A stretch of 64,000 nt of DNA. Source: Agelas oroides. Its lineage: Eukaryota > Porifera > Demospongiae > Agelasida > Agelasidae. Of this stretch, positions 1 through 12,800 are shown one piece after another. The notes under the pieces are model-generated. The model saw only the letters and a list, made by a program, of their open reading frames with translations. It was not told where the DNA came from and did not search any database. Numbering within the stretch: the first letter of the stretch is position 1; every line of letters begins with the position of its first letter. The translations under genes and the position numbers were made by a program. The stretch spans positions 6,274,699 through 6,338,698 of the forward strand of contig OX422194.1 of assembly GCA_949130485.1 (NCBI GenBank), written 5' to 3'.

Positions 1-545
1 AGTGCGCACTGAGCTTTCGTTTAGAGGTTCAGGAAGCTTAGTAGCATAGTATTGTGCTGTTGCTAACATTCGATCCGTGTTCTGCTGCTCACCTTCCTAC
101 TTCGGCCTTTTTCTCTTTTCTCCGTACTCAATTTCAGGTAGGTTCCCCAAGCCTTCACTCCAGCAGATTGCTGCAATGCAGCCATTTGTTATTTGCAGCA
201 GATATCGCACGCAAAGGTATCTCTTTGGGGAGCGTTCCTTGCAGATTTGCCAGCTTAGCACTGGTAAATTTTCACAGACGCTAGCCACGTGGCTGGCGCA
301 CACACATGCATGCAGTGTTGCAATAATTATTTCATGAATAATATTTACGTGCTCTGAGTCCAACTGCAAATATAGCGAAAATTTCATGTCCGCTAAAATT
401 TCCCGTCCTACGGTACTTGCGTGTCTAGTACAAAAGCTTCATGAAGGGCAGTTGGGAATGCTGAGAAGTTTATTGTGAGTATGACATGTACTTTTATTGC
501 GTGTTATGCGTGCTTTGTGTTTATCTGTTTCTTTTCATTCCCCAG

Positions 546-842
546 TCCCACTTCCCTCTGCTCCAAACATCACCATGGCAGTCTCCCAGTCCCCCACATC
601 CATCAACCTCACCTGGACCCAGCCAGAAGGGGAGGTTGTGGACAGCTATGAGGTATCATTCTCCTACCAGGGACCTTGCAGTGGGTTCAACCACACCAAC
701 ACCACTACTGTGAATGGTACTACTAGGCAGTACACACTGACAGGAGTGCAGGAGTTCAGTAACTACACTGTGACTGTGGTGGCAGTACATGGTGCTGGGA
801 GGAGTGAAGGGAGCAGTGTGAATGTTGTAACCATGGCAGATG
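546..842 (+). CDS. Gene A exon: fibronectin type III domain
   Basis: The acceptor is a pyrimidine tract plus CAG at 543-545 and the donor GTACGT at 843. The exon is phase 1 on both sides, 99 codons. It has the FN3 pattern: proline-led strand A, Leu-Thr-Trp in strand B, and Asn-Tyr-Thr-Val-Thr-Val in strand F. Several N-glycosylation sequons (NLT, NHT, NTT, NGT, NYT) indicate an extracellular domain. An ATG at 497 upstream is in the intron and is not a start. Confidence 0.85.
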
Positions 843-3800
843 GTACGTTTGTCACTCGTAATTCTTACAATTCCCCATAGCGTAAACCGTTTCTGGTACT
901 TTCAGTATTTGTTGTTCTCCAAAATCAAATCTGGAGTTGGTCCAGTAGTAATGTCTCTAATACTGTATTGTCCCGGGCAAGCACCCACCCCCCAATTTTG
1001 ACAGTTTTATGGTTTTCGAAGTCCTCTGTGTAACTGCCCCCATGCTAAATTCTTGCATAGAGAATCGAAAGTAGGTCAGCTGAGCTCATTACATAGCTGC
1101 GATCATTCTTACGTGCTTCAGTCGCCACGAAATCTGGCAGCAAAGTTTTGCACACACCTGTGTGTAACTTCACTCGCAGCGTTCTTTGCTTGCAGCACAA
1201 AATTTGTGTACTGCAAGCAATGAATGTTGTGGAAGCTTGGCAACAAGGTTACAGGTTGGTCAGCTTTCTAGCACAATTACAGCTTTCTCCACCATTGGGC
1301 TGGCCTTGACGAAGCACGGGTGAAGTGACAACAGTTTAACCATTCAAGCACTTTCTCTGTGCAACCGCCCACCCTCAATTTTTGGTGCTTGAGCTACAAG
1401 CGTCCATGGGCGCTTGCCCAGCACAATACGTATATATGCACAAAAACACTTGTACTATATGGATGTTGAGCTCTCCATCCAATGGTGTTGAGATTGCTTC
1501 CATTCCAGCCTGAAGACTAGGTTGGGATTTAGAGCAGCAAGCATCCAGCTTGAGCAAGTTATCTATGTATCAATTTGAAAAATTATCTTCCTGTTCACTG
1601 TTCACACCGGCCCTGTCAATCCTCTAAGTCCTCTACGTATTGATGGGTACCAGTTTTGCAAAATAGATTTTAGATGCATTCCACCTGTTAGTCAATCTCA
1701 CCTATATATAAATTGTTCCAACTGCCCAACCCCTATTCAACAAGCCACAACCCACTTTTTCTCCTGCCACAATTTAATCACACGCACATCTTCATAGCAA
1801 AACCTTCAGCACTCACTTTGCTATCCACTACTACACACTGTTTAGTATAGGTAATTCAAGTGCTATTGGGGAATAATTGCATGAGTAACAGGAAAAGTAA
1901 TTGCACTCGTGTAATTTATGCCCGTTGTGAGTCCAATTAAATCTAACAAGAATTCAGGTGCTTGGACACTAATCATATACTTCCACTCTCTGAAGCCATG
2001 CATGCACCAACAGCACCTTGCTAAGTATTCCATGTCTCAAATGGGCAAAAGCACTGAACCTGGTATATGTATCCCTTGTCGCCCGACGGAATGTGTTTAT
2101 AATTAGGACGAAGTGAACAGGTTTTAACAGGCTCAGTGGAGGCACAGTGGAATGCCAGTTCACAGCTAGTTGGTTGGCAGGCCAAGCCATGATTGTGCAA
2201 TAACTTGACATTCGAACACATCACTTCCACTTCTATGCTATACCTGATACCTCTTCATTCTTTTCTCACAGCATTTCCACTGATTTTCAGTGATAGAAAG
2301 TAAGCAGAATGTGGCACAATTGAATTGTGGTTGCTACAGGGCTGATTGTGAATTTGTGTGAAAAAAAAAACAATGCAAGAAACAATTGTGACATTACAAA
2401 GCTGTGACACAGTTGCAACATTACAGATGTCTTTCATTTACGAGAATGAGGTAAACAAGGTGATACATGCAGGAAGTGGTATGAAGTTCAGCTTGATCGT
2501 TCAAGGAGTGGCACTTCAAGGTACGGTCAGCTTTGGAAAGTCAAAGAGTGGCTCCTGGAGGATACATGTATGTAATTCACGTAATCTGGTGAACAGTGGG
2601 TGACTTTGTACAACATCTAGGCCTGCCTTTTTTCAGGGAGATGCATGTGGTTTATTAACTGATTATACACTGTAGACGCCAATTGGTATCATACGCACAT
2701 ATGTCACAAAACGCGACAGACACCAATTGGCATCATGGATATGGCTAAGTGTTATCACAGCCCAGGACGAATGCTATAAGCTTTGTATCCGGTCTGTGAT
2801 AAGCTTGGGGCTTCCCCTACTATTACAAGTGGGTTGGTCCAGAAGCCCTCAAGGGGTGGAGCATAGTGAGCAATAACAGCCCAGGTGGTTGTCAACCTCC
2901 TCGATCGAGAAAACAACTCATTAGCCACATTTTCTTCTCAACGCTAATAAACAGAGGCACAGCGCTAACTACGGAGGTACAGCATCTCTTGGGCTTCATA
3001 AATATCGAGACAGGTCTCGAGCTATGCATTGTTGCTCAACAAGCAAATCCACAGACGGTACACACAACATTCGGCAGGTAAACGTCCTCCATAAACCAGT
3101 TATATGTAATTTCTGACAATACACCTAGGTTCAGAATAACCCTGGAAAGCCTTTGTCTGTCCCTTATTTCACTCTGTAGAGCTTCGTTTGACTTCCCTGA
3201 CACTTTAGTTTTGGAGAAAAGCTTGCTAAAAATTGACATCACATGAGTATCTATTTACGCATTTGAGGTTAATTGCATTCCATTTAATCTCACGTATAAT
3301 CAGTTGATTGCTCATGCATTGTTACAAAACAATAACAAATTAATGATGGTAGTCTCATAAAAGCTGGCTCAATTTACTGCAAGGGGTCAAGCTTCCTTGA
3401 ATAAATGATCACCTTCGCACTTATCTTCATGTGGCCGGACAAGTTGAGATTATGTGTATCTGAGGCAAAATATTTGTAGTATACTTCCTTTTGCCAAATT
3501 GTACATTAAAAGCTGTGCATGCTAAGCTTAGAGATGGTATAAGATATAGTACAACATCATTAAGTACGTTATGCTGCCACATACAGTTTTCCTTTGGTAG
3601 TTGGCACACTTGTTGAATGCATCCACTAAAATGCTTCTATATAGATACATTCATCTCAGATTGCTTAACCCTTTACCAACCAATGATGCCATTTTGGCGT
3701 CGTCTGATTTTGGCCGCATGTTATCAGTTGGCGCAATCCGTTTTGAAGATAGAATCTGATTCTGCGCTAGCAGAAAGGGTGGGACAGGGGGAGGTGGGTG

Positions 3801-6800
3801 GGTGCACCGCTCTGGGTGGCAGCACATGGCGGCTGTTACAGCTGGCTGTAGAAAAGCCCTGGTCAGCGCCAGGTGGGCCATTTGTCTGCTTTCTTGCACA
3901 AACAGGCGTAGAAAACCCTCCTTTCACCTTGTAGGGACTCCATTTCTGGCATTTTAGGCAGGTTTTAGTCTGGAGGAGGGTTCTCTGGTCGGAGGGCCCT
4001 GAATGTTGAATGCTCGCTAATGAATGGGTGTGGCCAGGGTCATGAACCCACAGGGAATGTGTCAATAAAGCTTTGACTCAAGTTTCCTGTGCTAGCTCCA
4101 AGCAGAAGTGGAAATACGGACCAAGGAAGGTATCCATAGCCTATTAAAGACCTCCAGTAAATAGCCTACGGTTGGTAAAGAGTTAAAGCCTACACGTAAA
4201 AAGCATACATGTATATGGGCTTAAATAATCACAAACGATAAGGTGATCCCATCAGGTATGTGCAGAGGAGGATGGGAATGTATCACATGATTTCTGGGTG
4301 GGCATGTCAACTACACATACTCACCTGATGTATTTTCATCAATTGAAAGCTATTGGAGACCTGTATCCAACAGTCCACCCTTCAGTTTTGGAGAGACAGC
4401 AAGAGTGCATTCACAAAGCATGACAGAGCTCCCTGCATTTCAAGAGTGCCACAAGATTCTCACTAGTACTCGTGGTATAGCTCCACAATGTAGTCATGTA
4501 TCACACTGCTGTGAAGTGCTGACTTGCGAACTATGAACGCTAACATTCCTAATCTCGTTCTGAGACCGAATGTTTGCTGGTTGCCCACTCAACCACTAAT
4601 TAGTCTGGGAACGAGATTGTATGATTCCGGGTGAAACAGAGGTTCCATCCTCCTCTGAGGTACATACTTGTTAAACAGAGGAATTACATCTCATGTTATC
4701 ACTCACACTTTCCGCATATGTACCGCCATGTTGGAAGGCTAGCAATTGAAGTGTATACGAAGTTTATATGGTGAGGCTATTCCACTGGTTTGTTTTGAGG
4801 TATAGAGCATGCGTTTAGTTTCAACTTTAGACTATGCAGAGCGCTAGTGTGGACATTGAAATTACCAGTACATGTAAGGCCCTTCCAACCAGTATTCCTG
4901 TTTCTGGTCAGGGGTTTTCCCTGGCATTGATGCAGGCAGGCGGGTGCTTAGCAACCTAGCAACTAAGTACTTTCGACACAAAACACTACAGTTCGCTAAG
5001 GCCATACACAACAGCCAAGTGATAAAATAGCACAAAAAGAATGAATAAAACATGCTGAAACCTACAAATAAGACAGACACCTTTCCTATTTAGCTTAATG
5101 ATTTTAGTTTGCTAGGCTGATGGCGATAGATACAACCGATTTACAACTCACCTCGAATCCACCATACTGTGCATGTGCAGAAGTCGAGGTGCTGAAATTG
5201 CGCAAGGTGTAATAATTGATGTGGGCGGAGGTGCAGAAACAGGAATACCAGTTGGAAGAAATGTTACTTGTAGGAGCGTTGCTAGAGCAGGAAGTTTGCT
5301 GTGCTAGTACAAAAATCCCATTCAAAACTGCCATTTTACACATGTACATTCCAAGATGGCACATACTACTCGTACGATGTAACCTTATGATGCAAATGCG
5401 ATTCCTCTATAGTCAGTATACCCAGCACTCTAAGTACGGAAAAACAAATGGTAAATGTGTGTTGAAACAAGCAATTAAAGCTTAGTCATCACTTTTTCAC
5501 ATAAAACCAAGCACACTTACGGAAGCATGCTCCAAAGATGTCTCTGTTCAGGGCCGGGTAGTTCTTGTGCTGAAACTGTGATGCTGCTAATACAGATCAA
5601 GGGTGGGTGCCATGTGCAGGTTTACGGTAAGTTTCGTTGGGCTCCTGTTGCTCTGGCCAGATGTCAAATCATCCCATGGAAGCATACTTACCCACGCCTT
5701 AAAGTGCTGCGCAGTAGAAACAGTCTCTTTTTCAACACCCAGAGGCAGAGGCGACACTGAATCGTTAGACTCGGAGCTTGAGGTTGAAGACTGACTCCAT
5801 TCATCACTTGCAGAGGAATCCTTACACTAGTTCGCTCTCTTTACAGCCTTAGCAGCTTCCAGCTGTAGTTTTCCATTACTTTTAGGGGGTATAGTAGCCG
5901 CGGTAACTGAAAAGAACGACCGAAACAAGGCCCTGGCAGCTCTCATCCTACAGCAGCTTCGCATCAATTTTTGGAATGCTAGCTCCACCTTCTACACGTA
6001 AATAATAATGTGCAGGGTTTTCGCGTAAATATCATAATATATCTAGCCAGTGAAACAGCAACCAAGGCTATCGAGCCAGTACAGGCGAAACAGCAAAGAG
6101 CAGCAGTGTCCCAGAAACCAAGCAGTTGAGCCCTAGGTTGGCAGGAGAGTGGTTTGGCATACCCAATACTACTGTCTATCGGCATGTAGCAAAGAAGTAT
6201 GCTAAATTTGGAGCAGGTGGACTTGCTGTTGGTGCGGTGCTTGGTGAAGGAGGGCAGAAAATCATTGTACGGTGTTGTCAGTTGCTTCCTCACCAGGCTT
6301 TGGGGCTTCAACATGTACGTATACTTATGCATAATTTTAACTCTTTTCACTGAATTCCAGTAGAATTTATTTTGTACACATTTATATACTTGACTGCTTC
6401 TTTAAAACCTTCCATGAGTGCTAGAAAACATTTTTAAGCCCTAGACCTCAGTCCTGTGTGGAATCAGTCAATTTACCGGATTTAGTGTCCCAAAATGGGC
6501 ACCACCCCCCCCCCCCCCCCTTGTTACAACTTACAACCTTTACATGGAGCTGACAAGGTTGTCAGGAGGTTGTTATATACAACCTTTACCTGGAGCTGAC
6601 AAGGTTGTCAGGAGGTTGTTACCACCTTTACATGGAGCTGACAAGGTTGTCAGGAGGTTGTTACAACCTTTACCTGGAGCTGACAAGGTTGTCAGGAGGT
6701 TGTTACAACCTTTACCTGGAGCTGACAAGGTTGTTTGAATCTGTTGGTATAAACTATGCAGTACATACCATAACCCCACCAGATTTACAATCCAATGACA

Positions 6801-9800
6801 CGGAAACTTGAACGTGTGCATATTGATGGCTTTATTTGTTATGACACAGGAATGTATTGTTGGCTGTAACTATGTATGCCATGTAATGTACTTTTACTAG
6901 AAGCTAGTTAGGTGGAAATTGTTGACATACTTCTTGACCTTGATAACCAAACTGCTTGTTCTCCAACATTGTTTAGGCACAGTGGTCCCTAAATTGAACG
7001 TTATAATCAGCCATGGTGGTAGTCCCTTCATTGCTGAACTGTCTTACAACCTCACCTGCACTGTCACACTGGAGAATACAACCAGAACCCCGACTGTTGA
7101 TTGGTTGGATCCCAACAACAACTCACTATCTAGTAGCAGTGACATCACTGTGGGGGATACAGTGGCAGTCAACTGCTCCACCTATACCACAACCTTACAC
7201 TTCACTACCCTACACACATCCCATGGTGGACAGTACAGCTGCCAGGCTACCATCGGAGCTTCCAACAACACTGCTGCTGTAAACATCACTGTGCTAAGTA
7301 AGAGCATACACTTTCACTTTATGTAGTATCTTACTTTCTCTGTACTTGTGTTCTCCATGCTATTCCCTTATCTGTTGCAATTACACACATACTTACTCAA
7401 CTTGACTCACAAATTAACTGTAGAGAACTACTATCTGCTCTATACACATAATAGATTGTGATTAACATCTACTTCAGCTGAGGCTAGTAGGAGTGAACTG
7501 TAATGTACGTAGCTTTTAATTGTAGCATGATGCGTGGGCAGCCAGCAGTCAATATAATTATATTGCACAGGAAGTAGTAGTCTGTTTGGCGATTCCAATA
7601 GACACTTTCTGTAAAGCATATGTGGCAGTCCCGAGTAGAAATCGAACATTATTCCGTTGCGTAATTCGACCGCATTACCGCGTTCGAAGCACTGTGGCAC
7701 AAAACTTTCGTTAAGGGCGGGGCTCATACACACAGCAAGAGTGCATGAATACCTGATAAGTCTACATACCGTGTATGAGCCCCATCCTGAACGGAAGTTC
7801 TGCACTACACCACTTTGAATGCGGTAATGCGGTCGAAATATAGACGCATATATAAATAATGTTCGATTTCTAACCGGGACTGCCACATATTGAATTGAAG
7901 TTTGGTCCACAAAATGCAGCTGAAAAGCCTAGTTCATGTGTACAGCATAGTAGGATTTTGCAGTTCCCAACTCTAGCCAGGCATGGTAAGCTGTGCACCT
8001 AGAGGCTACCTTACTTTTCTATCATCAGAGCAGTCATACCAGTAATACTAGACTACAGCCAATGTTTTAATTGATATTCCTGCAGAGTACATCAAACATG
8101 AAAGTGTAAACAAAACAACTGGTTGGTAGCAATTAGCAAAATAACAATTTGCCATACCTAGTGGGTGGTGACACAATGCATCAAGACACTCTGCTCACAA
8201 GGACGTGCATCATTAATTTCAGCTCTCTGCCGAAGAGAGAGTCATTTTTCCAGCATCTTGTTGCCAACAGTTAACTCCATTTTGCAACTCAAGTGGTACC
8301 AGGAGCCACCTTGCTTAGCAAGTACTGACATCCCAACAATCATCCAAGGAGCTTTTTGCAGTGTTGTAGCACTAGCTATGGTTACCATGTTACAAATCAG
8401 TTAAACCACAGAATTTGTATGAGGGCATACACTTATACATATACTTACTCACTTGTAGTCAACAATATTTGTGTTTGGCCTAAGTTTCAAGAATAGGGGT
8501 GTGTCCACAGTCAGGTCTTCAATTCTAGTCATGGAAGTCATGCAGATAATAAACACACATCTCATAGCAGAAAGTAGACCAGCATTCAGATAATGCTATC
8601 TGCTCCAGCTAAGGCAAGATGTTTTATGTATAGCAGAAGGATATTTGTACATACATGCATACATATCCCTTCCTTCCCACTGGTGCAGGTGGTGTCTGGT
8701 TCTCACTCAATGGTACAACATACCAGAACAACAGTCTTGTGACCCTGGAAGACATTGGTGAATGGAGTGATGCCCTGCTCTGCTGGACTGAGAATGCTTC
8801 TTGTTGTCAACCTCCTTACACTGAGTCCAATGGACAATCAGCCATAGGGAACTGGTTCTTTCCCAATGGAACTAGAGTTCCTAGCAGTGATAACCAATGG
8901 GACTTCCATAGAACAAGAGGTCAGATGGTGGTTTCTCTTCACAGGAGGAGAAGTGGAGAGAATGGAATCTACCACTGTGAGATACCTGATGCAATGAATG
9001 TCATCCAGACCATATACATTGGAGTATACTCAGCAGATGCTGGTGAGAGGTACACGTGTGCTGTAGTGTTTATAAGTACAGGCATAGACAAAACAGGGCT
9101 AGCAATTGATTAACAGTCAGTCAATAGCATTTTTAAACATCACTGATGCTACTACTAGCTTTATTCCCGGATCAAGTGACAGACAAGAAGGAGAAAAGGC
9201 CTGGATTCAGCCATTTGTGCATGTGCTTGATTATCACTGATTTAAGCACATGTTTATCAATGGGAGGGTGCAAATGACGCTTTAATATACTCACATTGTC
9301 AATTGTACGATGTTATTATTTGCCGTACTTGAGTTTTGAAATTTTAGTCTAGTGTCTTGGCAATAAAGAGCTGTAGCAGAAAGAACAGACAGGAATACCT
9401 CCTGTGATGGTTTTACCGATAGGCAGTTCCTTTGACTGACTCCATGAGAGATCACTGCTTCAAATCAGGACTACCTTATTGCTGTATGGGCACAATCAAG
9501 TTCTTTTACACACCATATCCTTTGACTATATATGTACGTAGGTTACCATGACAAATATACAAACAGTATAACATTTAGCATCAATATTTGACATAACAAA
9601 TGTACGGAAGTGTATCAAAAGAATGCAATAGCAGCAGAATTCAACCATGAACAGCTGAAAGTAGGGATATGTTGTTACTGTACTGCCTCCTCTAGCACAA
9701 AAAAAAACAACATTGAGTTTTAATATTGTGTACAATGAGCACACGTCAGAGCATGTTATTATTATTGGCAGTAATAGTTTGAAAATGTACCACTGTAGAA

Positions 9801-12800
9801 AAGGGGTTTGGAATGAGCAGGGCGAGGCTTGTGGGTACCACTGCTCATGGAAAATGCCTTGAAATGAAGAATGAGCAGGTTTGTAGAGATAAAACACTGA
9901 CTATACAGCTTTGCAAGCTGCACAATTCATGCAAGGCAAGCTGAAATACACTTATGGTCTTACAGATGAGCAGCCAGTACCATGTATCACTGAGTACCAT
10001 ACAAGTCTTACAGATAAGCAAGTAAGACCGTAAGCTTACCTTGCATGAATTGTGCAACTTCCAAAGCTGTATAGTCAGTGTGTTTTATCTCTACATACCT
10101 GCTCATTCTTCATTTCAAGTCATTTTCCATGAGTCCAGTAGTCCAGTCCACTGAATAGTGACACCCTAAACCCTATTTCTTGGACCTGGGAATGGGACAA
10201 TGATGATGCTATCTACAGCCTAGCAGGTATTACATGCAGTAACAAAGAAAGCTATTCTTTTACTTACTCAGGCTGGCTCAGTTTTTTTTTGGCATATCTG
10301 TACAAGTGTGTGCACGCCTCTATGCGCGCCTCTGCGTTTATCTAATTACCTAACCGCTTAATTCGATTACATTTGCAATTAGTGTAGAAGCCTTAGGTGT
10401 GGTTCTGTGTTTGCCACGTAGGTCGTGCGAATCAGGTAGCCTCGTTCCCAGGCTCTCCCCGCTAAGGAGCAGGGAGAACCTGGGAACAAGGCTACGAATT
10501 AGGCTGTGTAACTTACACCAGTACAAGCTGTGGCATCGCCATAGCTAGCCTCAGCGAGTGTCTCGTGTGTAAATCTAAATGCTTGGAGTACAGTGGAAAG
10601 GATGACAAGCACGTGGCGGTAGCTTTTTTTTTTAGTGCTACTATCTCTATGCTAGCGATGGTACAGAGTCCAATTACTATCTGTAACAGGTCTGACAGCC
10701 TGTAGATCGACGAGCTGACCTTTTACCCTCTCTCTCGGCTTGATCTAGCACTGAATTTCCTGAAGTGGACCTGAGGGCTCGCTAATAGTTCACTGTTGAC
10801 GTACTCGGGCAGCTTTAGACATAATTAGATTCATATGCAAGCCGCACTGAGCCGGCTGGTAGTGAACAGTGTAACTTTGTGCCATTTTGCGGATTGTAGA
10901 ATAAAGCTATTTTGAGCTGAAATTTTCAACGATTTCTCTGCAGTAGTTGTTGTACTAGGATCCAGTTGGAAACAGCGCTTAGATAAATCGTACAAGCCAA
11001 GGTAAGTGGTAATGCGCAAGTGTTAGTCCGTTTTAGCCTAAAAATTGGCACTTTTCGGCTTTTATTTAGTTTATGATGGGTGCTGTACCCAGTTTTCAGG
11101 CACATTCGTGTTCTTCAGATGGTAATCTTTCCAACGGTGCCAAAATTGCTGCAATTTACTTGGTGTTCACAATACGCATTTTAAGAAATAGTTGCAAACG
11201 GTGTGCAATAATCATTGTTTTGTTTACAGTGGGCGGGGTCATAACCATGGAAACGGAGTGTTTGTGGTTACTCTTTGGGGTATGTAGGACACAAATATTA
11301 CCTTTGCTAGACCCAGGGGTGTAGCTGTTAGCAATCAGAATGGCTTTAAAACACCATGCATGCACACTTTTTGAACTAGAAAAAAAAGTTGAGCCAGCCT
11401 TAACTGCACTGAGCTATTTTCAGGCAAGTGTACCTTCCCACTAATTACACAAGGTCATGATGCAGTATACAAATGTGTAATGAATTGCTAGCTGCTTCGA
11501 GTTTGTCTAAACTATCGACGTAAAATTGAACTGGTTGTCATCCTGATGAGAACAGTAGACTTCAACAGACCATACATAGCTCTCTAAAAAGGTGGAGTAA
11601 CTCAATGTAATAACTTTTGCTTGTATATCCATACAGGCTCACCCAATGTAACTAGCCTAACGTTCAATAGCAATTATAACACCCTCAACTGCACCTCCAC
11701 TGGTGGACCTGCTACCACTGTCACCTGGAGGAAGGATGGGGCTGTGATAACTCCCAATGCTACCTACCAACAGACCAAGACAGTAATGGATCTTGTTACA
11801 AGTACCTACCAGACAGTGCTCACCATTGGCTCATCAGTGGGTCAGAGTGACATTTTTGGGTCATACAACTGCACAGTGGAGAATGCCAGGGGGAGGTCAT
11901 CATTGACAGTGGTTGTAACAGGTGAGACTATTGTTGGATATGTTTTCACACATACTACTCACAATCTATATAACATACTTGGTATATACTGATCATCCCT
12001 GCATGTCCTTGATGCAGTTGTGGTCTGTGAAATACTCTTAGCCTAGCCTTCTTATACCCAGATCACGTGTCCTCAGTATTTAGCCGAGAACTTGTGTGAA
12101 GTGAGTTTGTGTGATACTGGCCTTCAGTTTGCACTACATCTAATATCTTGAGGATGGATGAGATTGGCTTCCTGGCATGCAATAGACTGGGATGTTGATT
12201 TTCTCTTGTATTTTTGTGTTAATTGGTTTCAGTGTGGGATATATTCAGTGTGGGATATATTCAGTGTGGGACATATTCAGTGTGGGACATATTCAGTGTG
12301 GGACATATTCAGTGTGGGACATATTCAGTGTGGGACATATTCAGTGTTTGAGATGGCTAGATCACTTAGCAATATGAAGAGTTAGGAGTATAAAAGTGCC
12401 ACAGTTTACATTTATTTGTATTTCAAATATCCAATCTCTCAGGCTAAAGACTGCAAATGTATGATTCTATAACAGTATTGGGAATCAATATCATGGAGCC
12501 TAGCCTCATTGCACGAAAGGGCTAGACTAGTTGGAAAACAAAAGTTGTCAAGACACCCACTACCAACTCTAGATCTGCCTCCAAACTGTACACGCATGCA
12601 CCTTATGAGCCCCAATTAGTCTGATAAATGTAGTCATGCATTTGAGAAATATGGGTTTGGGTGATCTGCTCGATATCAGTAAAAAGAGTGCTGATTATTA
12701 AAGTATTTCAAGTCAATATGATTGCTGAGAACAAGTGCTGTGGGAGATTAAACACTTGTTGGACTGCACTCAGCTGACAAAGAACTGATAACAAGTAACA

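Larger units (their letters stand above)
843..6976 (+). other. Gene A intron, 6.1 kb
   Basis: No gene is seen. It holds a Penelope-tail fragment near 2590-2660, a TTAA-flanked element (3665-4186), a decayed psq-type transposase fragment near 6126-6330 and a minisatellite at 6532-6735. I see nothing interpretable in 843-2590, 2660-3660 and 4190-6100, apart from small palindromes near 4550-4620. Confidence 0.7.

Noticed and set aside
497-545. ATG at 497 giving a hydrophobic N-terminus before the FN3
   Set aside because: The stretch includes a pyrimidine tract and CAG acceptor directly before the phase 1 FN3 exon, so it is intron and not a signal peptide.
7440-7910. Minus-strand frame of 156 residues
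   Set aside because: It lies across a palindromic MITE and has no recognisable protein motif.
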